Positions 1-7,624 of a stretch of 13,920 nt of DNA are shown here, in pieces; positions within the stretch are counted from its first letter, which is position 1; each line of letters begins with the position of its first letter. The translations under genes and the position numbers were made by a program. The notes under the pieces are model-generated. The model was not told the DNA's origin. It did not search any database and saw only the letters and a list, made by a program, of their open reading frames with translations. Source of the DNA: Balneolales bacterium (GTDB lineage: Bacteria; Bacteroidota; Rhodothermia; Balneolales; Natronogracilivirgulaceae); assembly GCA_007133995.1 (NCBI GenBank), contig SLLP01000237.1, positions 1 to 13,920 of the forward strand, in the 5' to 3' direction.

Positions 1-519
1 CCCTTTTTGATTGACACCGCTGTATCCACCTACGAAGCGAACGAACGCAGGCACTACGAGCGCAGCGTCCGTGCACACAACACCACACATCCCGAAGGGG
101 TGGAACCATCCGAATTGTGGGGAAGCTTCCGGATCGGACGCAGGGAAAACGTGACCATCACCAGTGAATCTAAAAGCGAAATCCGCATCGTTCGCGACTC
201 ACCGCTTTATGCCCCCTGCCGCATCCACCGAACCGTGTCCTGCGATGAAGAAAACATAACCCTGACCGACGAAATACAGGGACCTTGCAACAGGGGCCCG
301 TTTCTGGCACATTTTCATTTTTCGCCCGGTATCAACGTTGACATCCATGATGACACCATAGAAACAGAGGAGGTAACCCTTCAATTCGAGCATCACAGCA
401 ACCTGCAACGTGTGGATTGTCATATTGCCAGTGGTTTTAACCAACTTGAAAAATCGGTTAAGATAACCGTCTTTTTCCGGGAACGCCTGAAAACGCATTT
501 TCTGGTCAAAATCCATTAA
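1..519 (+). CDS. Heparinase II/III-like protein, C-terminal fragment (5' end outside window)
   Basis: The open frame enters from before position 1 (first codons read P-F-L-I-D-T) and ends at TAA 517-519, so only the last 172 residues are present. The visible part matches the C-terminal beta-sandwich region of heparinase II/III-like proteins: an IDT..STYE stretch, then R..RS.RAHNT, then a WGSFRIGRR segment about 40 residues in. The catalytic alpha/alpha-barrel would lie upstream, so activity cannot be judged. Members of this family cleave or modify acidic polysaccharides and often sit in capsule or O-antigen loci. The glycosyltransferase 147 bp downstream on the same strand fits such a locus. 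A TTG at position 7 is not the true start, because the conserved sequence continues upstream of it. The family call is from motif memory; the substrate is unknown. Confidence 0.75.
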   Translation, partial: PFLIDTAVSTYEANERRHYERSVRAHNTTHPEGVEPSELWGSFRIGRRENVTITSESKSEIRIVRDSPLYAPCRIHRTVSCDEENITLTDEIQGPCNRGPFLAHFHFSPGINVDIHDDTIETEEVTLQFEHHSNLQRVDCHIASGFNQLEKSVKITVFFRERLKTHFLVKIH

Positions 520-594
520 AAAACATCTCATTCAAGGATTTCTGCCTTTTATTTTTTTATACTCAACTTCGGGAGAGAGTCATTTCTCATCCGG

Positions 595-622
595 TTTGTT
601 TATATGAAAAACTGTAACTTTG
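595..622 (+). promoter_or_regulatory. Putative Bacteroidota-type promoter of the glycosyltransferase
   Basis: A TTTG box at 595-598 is followed after 16 bp by TAACTTTG at 615-622, a perfect TAnnTTTG -7 element. The spacer is slightly shorter than usual for this promoter class. It lies 44 bp upstream of the glycosyltransferase start, in a gap with no other candidate. This suggests the glycosyltransferase can be transcribed separately from the heparinase-like gene. The rest of the 520-666 gap is A+T-rich, with a T-rich run near 547-560, but shows no convincing hairpin terminator. Confidence 0.5.
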
Positions 623-666
623 TTCCATTCCCGGACCTTGTAACTATCATTAATTATTCGCAGTAA

Positions 667-1884
667 TTGAAGATTCTTTTTCTCACAGATAATTTTCCCC
701 CCGAGGTCACACCGGCGGCAACCCGCACATACGAGCATTGCAGAGAGTGGGTCAAGCTGGGTGCCGAGGTAACCGTTGTCACCTCTTTTCCCAACTTCCC
801 CTATGGAAAAATTTATGATGGATACAAAAACAGGAGAATTCAGAAAGAGGTTGTGGATGGCATCCGGGTTGTGAGGGTATGGACCTATCTTGCAGCCAAT
901 GAGGGTTTTTTACGTCGAACCATTGACTATCTGAGTTATGCCGTCAGCTCATTCTGGGGCGGTTTGTTCCATAAAGCGGACATCATCGTTGCAACATCGC
1001 CGCACTTTTTCATTACCTGGTCAGGTGCCGCACTCTCATTTTTCAAAAGGAAACCGTGGGTTTTTGAGATCAGGGACCTATGGCCTGAGTCAATTATCAG
1101 TGTCGGCATGCTGGAAGACGGATTTGTATATCGCTCTCTGGAAAAAATTGAGTTGCAGCTTTACAAAAGTGCCGATCACATTGTCCCCAATACCGATGCC
1201 TTCAAGAAAAACCTGGAGGGACGCGGGGTTCCGGCCAAAAAAATATCCGTCATACCAAACGGAACCAATTTTGAGTTATTCTTCCCGCGTGACCCTGACC
1301 CGGAACTCGTCTCTTCGCTTAAACTTGAGAACAAATTTGTAGTTGGATATGTGGGCACACTTGGCATGGCGCATGCACTCGATTTCGTGATACGGTCCAT
1401 TGCCCGGCTGAATGACAACAATATCCATTTTCTCTTTATCGGGGACGGCGCCGAGAAGAAAAATTGTATCAAGCTCGCCGGGGAACTCCAGCTGAAAAAT
1501 GTCACTTTCCTTAACTCCGTGCCAAAACAGATGATACCCGATTATTTGGCAGTCATTGATGCTTCGCTGGCACCCCTCAAAAAAACCGAAACATTCAAAA
1601 CCGTGATTCCATCCAAGATCTTTGAGGCCGGCGCCATGGGCAAACCCATGCTGCTTGGCGTGGACGGACAAGCCCGCTCCATTGTGGAGGAGTTTGACTC
1701 CGGGCTCTATTTTGAGCCGGAAAATACGGAAGACTTCATCGAAAAAGTGAGGATGCTTGCCTACGATAAGGAATTGCAGGAGCGCCTGGCGAAAGGGGGA
1801 CAAAAGCTTGCAGGGGCATACGACAGGAAAAAGCTGGCGGCTGAAATGCTGGATGTGCTCAAGCGAGTAGCACAATCCAATTGA
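667..1884 (+). CDS. WbuB-like family 4 glycosyltransferase
   Basis: The 405-residue product is a GT-B fold glycosyltransferase of the family 4 WbuB group, which transfers sugars during O-antigen or exopolysaccharide synthesis at the cytoplasmic face of the membrane. The N-terminal acceptor domain begins MKILFLTDNFPPE and carries SFPNFPYGKIYDGY at about residues 40-53 and FEIRDLWPES at 133-142. The C-terminal nucleotide-sugar domain has PNGTN at 197-201, GYVGTLG at 227-233 and IPSKIFEAGAMGKP at 314-327, where E320 lies in the usual nucleotide-sugar contact region. Length is normal for the family. The start is TTG at 667: an in-frame TAA occupies 664-666, and MKILFLTDNFPPE is the expected family N-terminus, so no upstream start is possible. 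No Shine-Dalgarno sequence is visible. The exact sugar donor and acceptor cannot be told. Confidence 0.9.
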   Translation: MKILFLTDNFPPEVTPAATRTYEHCREWVKLGAEVTVVTSFPNFPYGKIYDGYKNRRIQKEVVDGIRVVRVWTYLAANEGFLRRTIDYLSYAVSSFWGGLFHKADIIVATSPHFFITWSGAALSFFKRKPWVFEIRDLWPESIISVGMLEDGFVYRSLEKIELQLYKSADHIVPNTDAFKKNLEGRGVPAKKISVIPNGTNFELFFPRDPDPELVSSLKLENKFVVGYVGTLGMAHALDFVIRSIARLNDNNIHFLFIGDGAEKKNCIKLAGELQLKNVTFLNSVPKQMIPDYLAVIDASLAPLKKTETFKTVIPSKIFEAGAMGKPMLLGVDGQARSIVEEFDSGLYFEPENTEDFIEKVRMLAYDKELQERLAKGGQKLAGAYDRKKLAAEMLDVLKRVAQSN

Positions 1885-1904
1885 TCAGAACATCTGATCG
1901 ATTG
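1878..1904. terminator. Hairpin spanning the glycosyltransferase stop codon
   Basis: An 11-bp stem (1878-1888 with 1894-1904, one G-U pair) with a 5-nt loop AACAT includes the TGA stop at 1882-1884. It sits at the junction with the convergent beta-helix gene. No U-tract follows on either strand, so it is not a textbook intrinsic terminator. It could protect the mRNA 3' end or pause polymerase. Confidence 0.35.
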
Positions 1905-1958
1905 TCCATCGACCGGCACAGGAAACGTTCTCGCCTCACCCTGGAGCTTATCGGACCG

Positions 1959-1975
1959 ATTGGAAAACTTCCAAT
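1959..1975. terminator. Second short hairpin in the convergent gap
   Basis: A perfect 7-bp inverted repeat (ATTGGAA at 1959-1965 and TTCCAAT at 1969-1975) with a 3-nt loop lies in the 153-bp gap between the convergent glycosyltransferase and beta-helix genes. It has no adjacent U-tract. A weak termination or mRNA-end role for either transcript is possible; chance occurrence is also plausible. Confidence 0.22.
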
Positions 1976-2037
1976 GCTTCGTTCTGATTTATCGGACTGC
2001 TTGTGGAAAGAGGCACAATACTTTGCAACTGCGACCA

Positions 2038-4005
2038 TCAATCTGAATGGCTCTGTGTCTTTTTGTTGGTGAACCGGGTATTGCTGACCGAAACCGAACC
2101 GGACTCGCTGAAGTTGATATCAGCATTTTCACCCAGCTCAATGGTGCTGTTGTCAATCGTGACTGTCCCGGCGAATGTGATTTCAACATCATCCAGCAGT
2201 ATGATCCTTGCGTTTTGAAAGTTCATTCGGGCATACTTGGTGTCGCTCTCGGTAAATACATATACATTTGCCATGCGATCATGACAATGATACCTCGGGT
2301 TTATGAAATCATTATAAGCGCTGCAATATCTTCCTCTGGCAGGCACATCCTGGGTTAGCGGCAAATCATCATCCAGAAACGATTTGGGTCGAGGACCTAA
2401 GTGCGGCCAGCTGTACCCGTCATTCAAGGAATCCGTCTGGCTGAAATATTCCGGTTTATCCCCCCGAAACAATGAGACCAAATCCAGCGTAATGATCTGT
2501 TCGCTATTTGATTTGTAGTGTTCATGGTTTACTGCGTTCCATTCCCGATCAAAACCATAAAGATCTTTTGCCAGCGTAATCTCATCGGTATCTTGGATAT
2601 TGCCACGATTCCCGACGTAGTAAAACTGCCTGCCGCCTTCGTTCTGAAGATACGAAAACTGGCTGTGATTTCTGAGAAACACATTACTGTAGCCATAAAA
2701 TGAAAATTCATCGCTTACGTGGTAGGCATCGTTTTTAATCCGGTCAATCCAGTTCCCTTCCAACAAGTTGCCACTGTCCGACAAGTTTCTGCTGCGCATA
2801 TCCGAGCGATTAATGTTTCCGGTCTGCGCAAAGGCTTCTCTTGAGTAATTATATGCGATCACATTTTTGTGAGCTCCTGGTCCCAGTGTCATCGCGCTTC
2901 TCTGCTTTCTGAATATATTATTCTCAATACGGTTCAGGGTACATTGATGCAAAAGCATAATGCCGTACCCGTATGCACCACCATACCCTGCCGTGTGGTA
3001 CGAGTCATTAAAAAAACTGCGCTCAATCGTGTTGCGCATGGAGCGAATCATGTAAATATGCCTGCTGAGCGCCTTGTAGCTGTACATATTATCAATGTGG
3101 ATGTCTCGTGCGAAATACAAAGTAATATGACTTACATGCTGGGGACATTCCGGGGTTCCCGGGTTCACTCTTTCATCGCACACGGATTGCCGGTCGTCGT
3201 ATCCCACAATGTCATTTATGATGCCGAGATGGGATAATCCGGCTGACGTCAACGGAGATCTCACACTGTACACACGGATATCATTGCCATTATTTTGGTG
3301 CTGATGATGATTCCATGTCAGGCTAAAGTCATTATCCAGGGTTATTCTGTTCTGCTCAGACTCACGAACCTGGTTCATCTGGCCAACATGATCGGTGATC
3401 GTCCGGACGGCACCGGTTATATTGGTGGCCCTGAACATCAACATATCGCCTTCCCGGACATTCTGCGCCTGGGAAAGTGTGATCGTATTGGTCTCCGGAT
3501 CGTACGCTTCAATGGTTCCAATGCTTCGTTCTCTGGCGGGACCATACAGCATAAAACCGGCAGCAAAATTCATGTGCAGTTCATCTGCGCGGTAATTCAC
3601 GGTGTCCGATTTGATGTTGACAAATTTTATCACCGTTGCGGGACCTGACCCGAGTTTGTAATTGACGCCACCGGGCCCTTCGCCCATCACGTAAACGCTG
3701 TCGTGCTGACCGCCAACGAGGCGCAAGTTACCATAAACGGCGCATTCACCCTTGATCAACACACGATTAATTCCCATAGCGCTGCCGGCATGGTCAATGG
3801 CACTCTGGATGCTCTCCCTTTTATCTCCTTCAAATCCATAGCCACAGTCTACGGTAAATGTGGAATCAAACCGATCCGGAGTTAAAATTCTGGCTCCGGC
3901 AATATCCCAGTCGCTCTTTACCATATCCGGGATGATGATGGCTTGCGCAAATCCATTCAAACTCAGCGTCACCGCCAGTATAAATAACACAGCGAATCTT
4001 TTCAT
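2038..4005 (-). CDS. Secreted right-handed beta-helix protein, function unknown
   Basis: The 655-residue product begins with a clear Sec signal peptide: MKR, a hydrophobic stretch of about 15 residues, then a likely cleavage near A20-Q21. The mature part resembles pectate-lyase-like parallel beta-helices. It opens with an IQSAID helix followed by a RVLIKGECAVYGNLRLVG strand series at about 65-98, and has Asn-rich ladder-like turns at about 255-470 (NNIFRKQRS, NVIAYNYS, NLLEGNWID). A distinct strand-rich tail spans about 580-645 (VTIDNSTIEL). No catalytic signature is recognised, and no T9SS sorting domain, LPXTG or lipobox is seen. The frame stays open to 4398, but that extension runs through pyrB, so ATG 4005 with its signal peptide is the start. 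The gene lies 29 bp after pyrB and may share its transcript. It appears lower in G+C than pyrRB. It could be a polysaccharide lyase, a hydrolase or an adhesin. Confidence 0.82.
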   Translation of the reverse strand: MKRFAVLFILAVTLSLNGFAQAIIIPDMVKSDWDIAGARILTPDRFDSTFTVDCGYGFEGDKRESIQSAIDHAGSAMGINRVLIKGECAVYGNLRLVGGQHDSVYVMGEGPGGVNYKLGSGPATVIKFVNIKSDTVNYRADELHMNFAAGFMLYGPARERSIGTIEAYDPETNTITLSQAQNVREGDMLMFRATNITGAVRTITDHVGQMNQVRESEQNRITLDNDFSLTWNHHQHQNNGNDIRVYSVRSPLTSAGLSHLGIINDIVGYDDRQSVCDERVNPGTPECPQHVSHITLYFARDIHIDNMYSYKALSRHIYMIRSMRNTIERSFFNDSYHTAGYGGAYGYGIMLLHQCTLNRIENNIFRKQRSAMTLGPGAHKNVIAYNYSREAFAQTGNINRSDMRSRNLSDSGNLLEGNWIDRIKNDAYHVSDEFSFYGYSNVFLRNHSQFSYLQNEGGRQFYYVGNRGNIQDTDEITLAKDLYGFDREWNAVNHEHYKSNSEQIITLDLVSLFRGDKPEYFSQTDSLNDGYSWPHLGPRPKSFLDDDLPLTQDVPARGRYCSAYNDFINPRYHCHDRMANVYVFTESDTKYARMNFQNARIILLDDVEITFAGTVTIDNSTIELGENADINFSESGSVSVSNTRFTNKKTQSHSD

Positions 4006-4034
4006 GGCATGTATTCCGATAACAGTTATACGTT

Positions 4035-4982
4035 TCACCCGCGCTTGCCGCCGGAAAGCAAATAGAGTGCCGCCATGCGGACCGCCAGGCCGTTGGTCAC
4101 CTGGTTGAGGATGATGGCGCGCGGATGGTCGGCCACCTCGCTCTCGAGTTCCACCCCGCGGTTGATGGGACCTGGGTGCATGATCGCGAAATTGGGGAAT
4201 TCGCGCAGGTGCCGCTTTTTGATGCCGAACCGCTCGTGGTATTCTCTGGTGGACGGGAACAGTGCCCCCTCCTGCCGCTCCATCTGGATGCGCAGCGCCA
4301 TGGCCACGTCGCACCACTCCAGGCACTCCTCCAGGTTGTAGGAGACCCGTACGCCCATCTCTTCGACAAACAGCGGCATCATGGTGCGCGGTCCGCACAG
4401 CACCACCTCGGCCCCGACCCGCGTGAGGCCGATGATATTGGACCGCACCACGCGGCTGTGCGTGATGTCGCCGATGATCACGACTTTGAGCCCGGCCAGC
4501 CGCCCCAGCCTCTGCCGCATTGAGAACATGTCGAGCAGCGCCTGGGTCGGGTGTTCGTGCGCCCCGTCGCCGGCATTGAGGATGGCCGCATCCACACAGC
4601 GGGAAATGAAATGCGGCGTGCCGGGACTCGGATGCCGCACCACCACCATGTCGATCTTCATGGACTCGATGTTGCGTATGGTGTCCTTGAGCGACTCGCC
4701 CTTGCTCACGCTCGATGCGCTGCTGGAGAAGTTGACCACGTCGGCGCCCATCCGTTTCTGAGCCATTTCGAACGAAATGCGCGTGCGCGTACTGTTTTCG
4801 TAGAAGAGGTTGACGATGGTCTTGTCGCGCAGCGTGGGGATTTTGGGAATCGGGCGGTTCAGGATCTCCAGAAAATTATCGGTCTGGTCCAGCACGTGGA
4901 GGATGTCTTCTTTGGAATAGTCTTTCAGTCCAAGCAAATGCCGGTGCGGAAAAACGTACGATGCATCCCTGGGTTCGGTCAC
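4035..4982 (-). CDS. pyrB: Aspartate carbamoyltransferase catalytic subunit
   Basis: The product transfers the carbamoyl group from carbamoyl phosphate to L-aspartate, the first committed step of de novo pyrimidine synthesis in the cytoplasm. The 315 residues show the full family signature: carbamoyl-phosphate loop STRTR at 64-68, SKGES at 93-97 supplying the lysine from the neighbouring subunit, RH at 116-117, HPTQ at 144-147, HSR at 175-177, RIQMER at 231-236 for aspartate binding, and HPGPINRG at 269-276. The residue after STRTR is Ile where Thr is common. The start is GTG (4980-4982). Its GTGA overlaps the pyrR stop by 4 bp, and an AGGAGG-containing site lies about 10 nt upstream inside pyrR, so the two are translationally coupled. 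No regulatory pyrI subunit lies next to it. Confidence 0.97.
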   Translation of the reverse strand: MTEPRDASYVFPHRHLLGLKDYSKEDILHVLDQTDNFLEILNRPIPKIPTLRDKTIVNLFYENSTRTRISFEMAQKRMGADVVNFSSSASSVSKGESLKDTIRNIESMKIDMVVVRHPSPGTPHFISRCVDAAILNAGDGAHEHPTQALLDMFSMRQRLGRLAGLKVVIIGDITHSRVVRSNIIGLTRVGAEVVLCGPRTMMPLFVEEMGVRVSYNLEECLEWCDVAMALRIQMERQEGALFPSTREYHERFGIKKRHLREFPNFAIMHPGPINRGVELESEVADHPRAIILNQVTNGLAVRMAALYLLSGGKRG

Positions 4983-5527
4983 GTTCCTGACTCCTCCTCT
5001 TTGGTTACGACAAGCACGGCCTCCCTGCCGTCCTGTTCCTTTGTCAATACCCGGATCTCCTCGTTAAGATGGGTGGGTACGTAGATGCCGACATAGTCGG
5101 CCGTCACCGGCAGCTCGCGATGACCGCGGTCTACCATGCAGCAGAACCTCACACTGGCCGGACGTCCGAAGCTCATCAGCGCGTCCATGGCCGACCGAAC
5201 GGTGCGTCCGGTGTAGAGCACATCATCCACAAGAATCAGATCCTTGCCGAACAGGTCGAACGGGATGTCGGTGATCTGGACGGACGGCATGCGCATTTTT
5301 GTGCGGAAATCGTCGCGGTAGAAGGTGGTGTCGAGCACGCCCAGGGGCAGGTCCACAGAAAACCGTTCTTTGATTATGTCGTGGATGCGGCGGGCGATAT
5401 CCACCCCGCGGGTTTGCATGCCGATGATGGCGAGGGTGTCCAGGTCATCAAACGGTTCTACAAACTGATGAGCCAGCCGCATGTAGGTGCGATCGAGATC
5501 CTCAGCGGTAAGCAGGGTTTGTGCCAT
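4979..5527 (-). CDS. pyrR: PyrR: pyr operon regulator / uracil phosphoribosyltransferase
   Basis: The 182-residue protein is a type I phosphoribosyltransferase of the PyrR family. Members bind UMP/UTP and pyr leader RNA to promote transcription attenuation, or act at leader mRNA, and many also convert uracil plus PRPP to UMP. Visible features are GMQTRG at 36-41, the PRPP-binding loop LILVDDVLYTGRTVR at 98-112 (D101, D102, T106, G107), and DRGHRELP at 133-140. Length matches the family. The ATG at 5525-5527 gives the expected N-terminus (LTAEDLDRTYMRLAHQ); no strong ribosome-binding site is seen. It is first in a pyrR-pyrB unit, which fits autoregulation through its own leader, but RNA-binding activity cannot be shown from sequence. 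Confidence 0.95.
   Translation of the reverse strand: MAQTLLTAEDLDRTYMRLAHQFVEPFDDLDTLAIIGMQTRGVDIARRIHDIIKERFSVDLPLGVLDTTFYRDDFRTKMRMPSVQITDIPFDLFGKDLILVDDVLYTGRTVRSAMDALMSFGRPASVRFCCMVDRGHRELPVTADYVGIYVPTHLNEEIRVLTKEQDGREAVLVVTKEEESGT
4991..4999 (-). promoter_or_regulatory. Shine-Dalgarno site for pyrB inside the pyrR 3' end
   Basis: The minus strand reads GAGGAGGAG here, 8-10 nt before the pyrB GTG. It decides the GTG start and supports coupled translation with pyrR. Such strong sites are missing at most other genes in the window. Confidence 0.75.
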
Positions 5528-5670
5528 TGTTTGCAGCCCGTTGGTTGTGCTTTGCTGGTCAAAAATCAGGTCCGTTTCAGCCGGTTTCCGGCCCGGTACT
5601 TGCCATTCTTCGCCAGAGTCAGGAATCAGAACTCAGATCAACGCACCCGAATCCGGACTCGGATGATGAC
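5528..5670 (-). promoter_or_regulatory. pyrR 5' leader with two potential hairpins
   Basis: If transcription starts from the proposed promoter at 5678-5706, the leader is about 140 nt. It can form a 6-bp stem with a CCGG tetraloop at 5647-5662, and a GC-rich stem of five pairs plus one G-U around a 3-nt loop at 5579-5593. Long structured leaders are the usual site of PyrR control. I could not recognise the PyrR-binding-loop consensus known from Bacillus, nor a U-tract terminator, so attenuation is a hypothesis only. Confidence 0.3.
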
Positions 5671-5677
5671 CGGGGAT

Positions 5678-5706
5678 AAATTACCACTCGGCCCGCACTT
5701 TGACAA
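5678..5706 (-). promoter_or_regulatory. Candidate pyrR promoter with overlapping palindrome
   Basis: On the minus strand TTGTCA (5701-5706) is followed after 17 bp by TAATTT (5678-5683), a passable sigma70-like spacing with a weak -10. An imperfect palindrome, AACCT-G-AGGTT at 5705-5715, abuts and overlaps the -35 and could be an operator. On the plus strand a TTGACA at 5700-5705 faces the HAD gene, but no -10 is found at proper spacing. No TAnnTTTG box is present for either gene. Confidence 0.25.
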
Positions 5707-5819
5707 CCTGAGGTTTGTTAAAAAAGAACGAATGATGCAACCGGCTTTTGCGTTAGCATCCGGGTGCAGACTACATGTGTATTCAACCGAACCAACAGAC
5801 AAACAGCAGCAGTCACATT

Positions 5820-6578
5820 ATGAATTCAATAGCAGCGAAATACAACATGGTCAGCGTGGATTTTTGGGATACGCTTGTACGGGCTGAGTCGAACGGCGAA
5901 AAACGCACTGAAGCACGGATGAACGCCATCCGCACCGTATCCCGACGGTATGGAATAGAGCCGACCGACGAGGCCATTCGTAATGCGCGCGAGCATGTTT
6001 CCCGCGCATTCGACGAGGAGTGGTTTGGCCGCCAGCGTACCATGACAACCCGGGAGCTGGTCCAGGGCATGCTCGGTCTGCTTGCCATATCTGCCAAACC
6101 GGCTGAGGTGGATGATCTGACAGAGGCATTCCGTGAGTCGCTGTTCCTGGGTCCGCCCGAACCGGCCCCCGGAGTTAATGAAGCCCTGGCCAACATCAGC
6201 CTGTATTACCGGCTGACAATTATCTCCGACACCATGTTCTCGCCGGGATCGGTGATCCGCCGGTATCTCGACCAGATGGATTTGCTGCAATACTTCGACG
6301 CCTTCGCTTTCAGTGATGAACTGGGCGTGAGCAAGCCGCACCGCAAAGCATTTGAAGCGGTGCTCAGGGAGACCGGGGCGGATGCGGGCCGGTCATGGCA
6401 CGTTGGCGACATGCTCAAAACCGATATCACCGGGGCGAAAACAATGGGCATGAAGGCGATTCTCTTTACCGGATTTGCTGATGAAAAAAAATCCGTTGAT
6501 AACAGCACATATATCACCCCTGATTATGAGTGTAAATCCTGGGAAAATATGGCCGATATCCTGATTTCCGAAGTTTGA
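5820..6578 (+). CDS. HAD-superfamily hydrolase-like protein
   Basis: The 252-residue product has the HAD Rossmann core with a helical cap at about residues 25-110. Motif I is VDFWDTLV, with nucleophile D14; motif II is the Ser of IISDT (S136); motif III is K172 in GVSKPH; motif IV is GDMLKTD with D197 and D202. In motif I the usual second Asp (general acid/base two residues after the nucleophile) is replaced by Trp16, as in the DxFDTL/DxWDTL branch and comparable to haloacid dehalogenases with Tyr there. A simple phosphatase role is therefore not assured, and the substrate is unknown. The ATG at 5820 places motif I 13 residues in; an upstream ATG at 5775 adds 15 non-conserved residues and is less likely. 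The gene is divergent from pyrR and convergent with the kinase operon, 9 bp from its end. Confidence 0.82.
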   Translation: MNSIAAKYNMVSVDFWDTLVRAESNGEKRTEARMNAIRTVSRRYGIEPTDEAIRNAREHVSRAFDEEWFGRQRTMTTRELVQGMLGLLAISAKPAEVDDLTEAFRESLFLGPPEPAPGVNEALANISLYYRLTIISDTMFSPGSVIRRYLDQMDLLQYFDAFAFSDELGVSKPHRKAFEAVLRETGADAGRSWHVGDMLKTDITGAKTMGMKAILFTGFADEKKSVDNSTYITPDYECKSWENMADILISEV

Positions 6579-6587
6579 CTGCCAGCT

Positions 6588-7619
6588 TCACGCTTTAAAA
6601 GTGAGCAGCACATGCGCACCCTCGCTGCTGGTCATGCGAAGCTTGGATGAAAGCTGACGCGCCAGTCCCCGGATGATGTTGAACCCAAGGCTGCTGCTCT
6701 TGCCTGCAATCACCTCATCCGGCAGACCGACTCCATCATCCATCACCTCAAGCGTGTATTTCTCATTCTCCCCATACTTCTTCATCTTGAGATAGACATT
6801 GCCCGACTCCTTTCCCTTGAATGCATGCTTATAGGCATTAGTAAGCAATTCGTTGATAATTAGACCGCACGGTATCGCCTTTGTGATGTCGAGTGTCGCT
6901 TCGTCACAGTCCAGATTCACTCTGATAGCACACGTCTCCGTTTCGTATGTGTCCTGAATCGTTTTCACAAGCTGATTTATATAGTCGCCCATCTCGACTC
7001 TGGCGAACAGTTCGGACTGATACAGTTTTTCATGGATCAGGGCCATGGTTTTGATGCGTCCGACGCTTTCAAGGAACATTCCTTTTGCCTCTTCGTCCTT
7101 CACATAATCCGACTGAAGGGTCAGAAGTGCCGATATCACCGCCAGGTTGTTCTTCACACGGTGATGAATCTCCTTAAGCATCACCTCTTTTTCCTCCAGT
7201 GAGTCCCTGATCTTCTGATCGGCTATCCGCTTTTGCTCCCGAAGCTTCCAGTTGTGGATCTCCCGATTGACTGAAATCGGGATTCTTCTCAGATTATCCT
7301 TCATCACGTAATCCTGCGCACCGGCCCGAACAGACTCCACCGCAGTCTCCTCGCCGACTGTACCCGATACAATGATAACGGGTATGTCATTACCGGAATC
7401 CCTGATCATTTCAAGTGCTGCCAGACCGTCAAAACCGGGCAGATTGTAGTCACATATGATGACATCCCATTTGGGATCCTGCAGGGCTTTTTTCAGTGCC
7501 TCTGCCGTTTCAACCCGGGTGGCGTCGATGTCGTAACCGCCCCGTTGCAACTCAAGCTCGATGAGCTCGGCGTCATCCGGCATATCTTCGATAATCAAAA
7601 CCTTCAGGGGTTTCTCCAT
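6588..7619 (-). CDS. Hybrid response regulator / HisKA_2 histidine kinase
   Basis: The 343-residue soluble protein joins an N-terminal receiver domain (about 5-120; acidic pair E11/D12, phospho-acceptor D57 in CDYNLPG, conserved K107) to a HisKA_2-type kinase. The dimerisation region carries EIHHRVKNN at 150-158, with H153 the likely phospho-accepting histidine. An HATPase follows, with N-box NELLTNAYKH at 256-265, DDGVGLP at 294-300 and a short LGF at 311-313. HisKA_2 kinases often signal within phosphorelays; here phosphorylation of D57 may switch the kinase on or off. It is the last gene of the three-gene signalling operon, 38 bp after the Rcp1-like regulator. A strong GAGGAGGAG site lies upstream of its ATG. 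No output DNA-binding domain is present. Confidence 0.93.
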   Translation of the reverse strand: MEKPLKVLIIEDMPDDAELIELELQRGGYDIDATRVETAEALKKALQDPKWDVIICDYNLPGFDGLAALEMIRDSGNDIPVIIVSGTVGEETAVESVRAGAQDYVMKDNLRRIPISVNREIHNWKLREQKRIADQKIRDSLEEKEVMLKEIHHRVKNNLAVISALLTLQSDYVKDEEAKGMFLESVGRIKTMALIHEKLYQSELFARVEMGDYINQLVKTIQDTYETETCAIRVNLDCDEATLDITKAIPCGLIINELLTNAYKHAFKGKESGNVYLKMKKYGENEKYTLEVMDDGVGLPDEVIAGKSSSLGFNIIRGLARQLSSKLRMTSSEGAHVLLTFKA

Positions 7620-7624
7620 TGCGG

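Noticed and set aside
1948..1997. 9-bp direct repeat TTATCGGAC at 1948-1956 and 1989-1997
   Set aside because: Only two short copies with no flanking symmetry; consistent with chance and no sign of an attachment site.
4006..4398. Open extension of the beta-helix frame upstream of ATG 4005
   Set aside because: It runs through pyrB in another frame, its translation is Arg/Gly/Pro-rich without motifs, and the signal peptide begins exactly at 4005.
5069..5887. 272-residue plus-strand open frame across pyrR
   Set aside because: It is antisense to pyrR, whose motifs are unambiguous; its His/Val-rich translation is a shadow of the coding strand.
6585..6606. Possible terminator hairpin between the HAD and REC-HisKA_2 genes
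   Set aside because: The stem is six pairs with a bulge, lies largely within the kinase coding end and lacks a U-tract.
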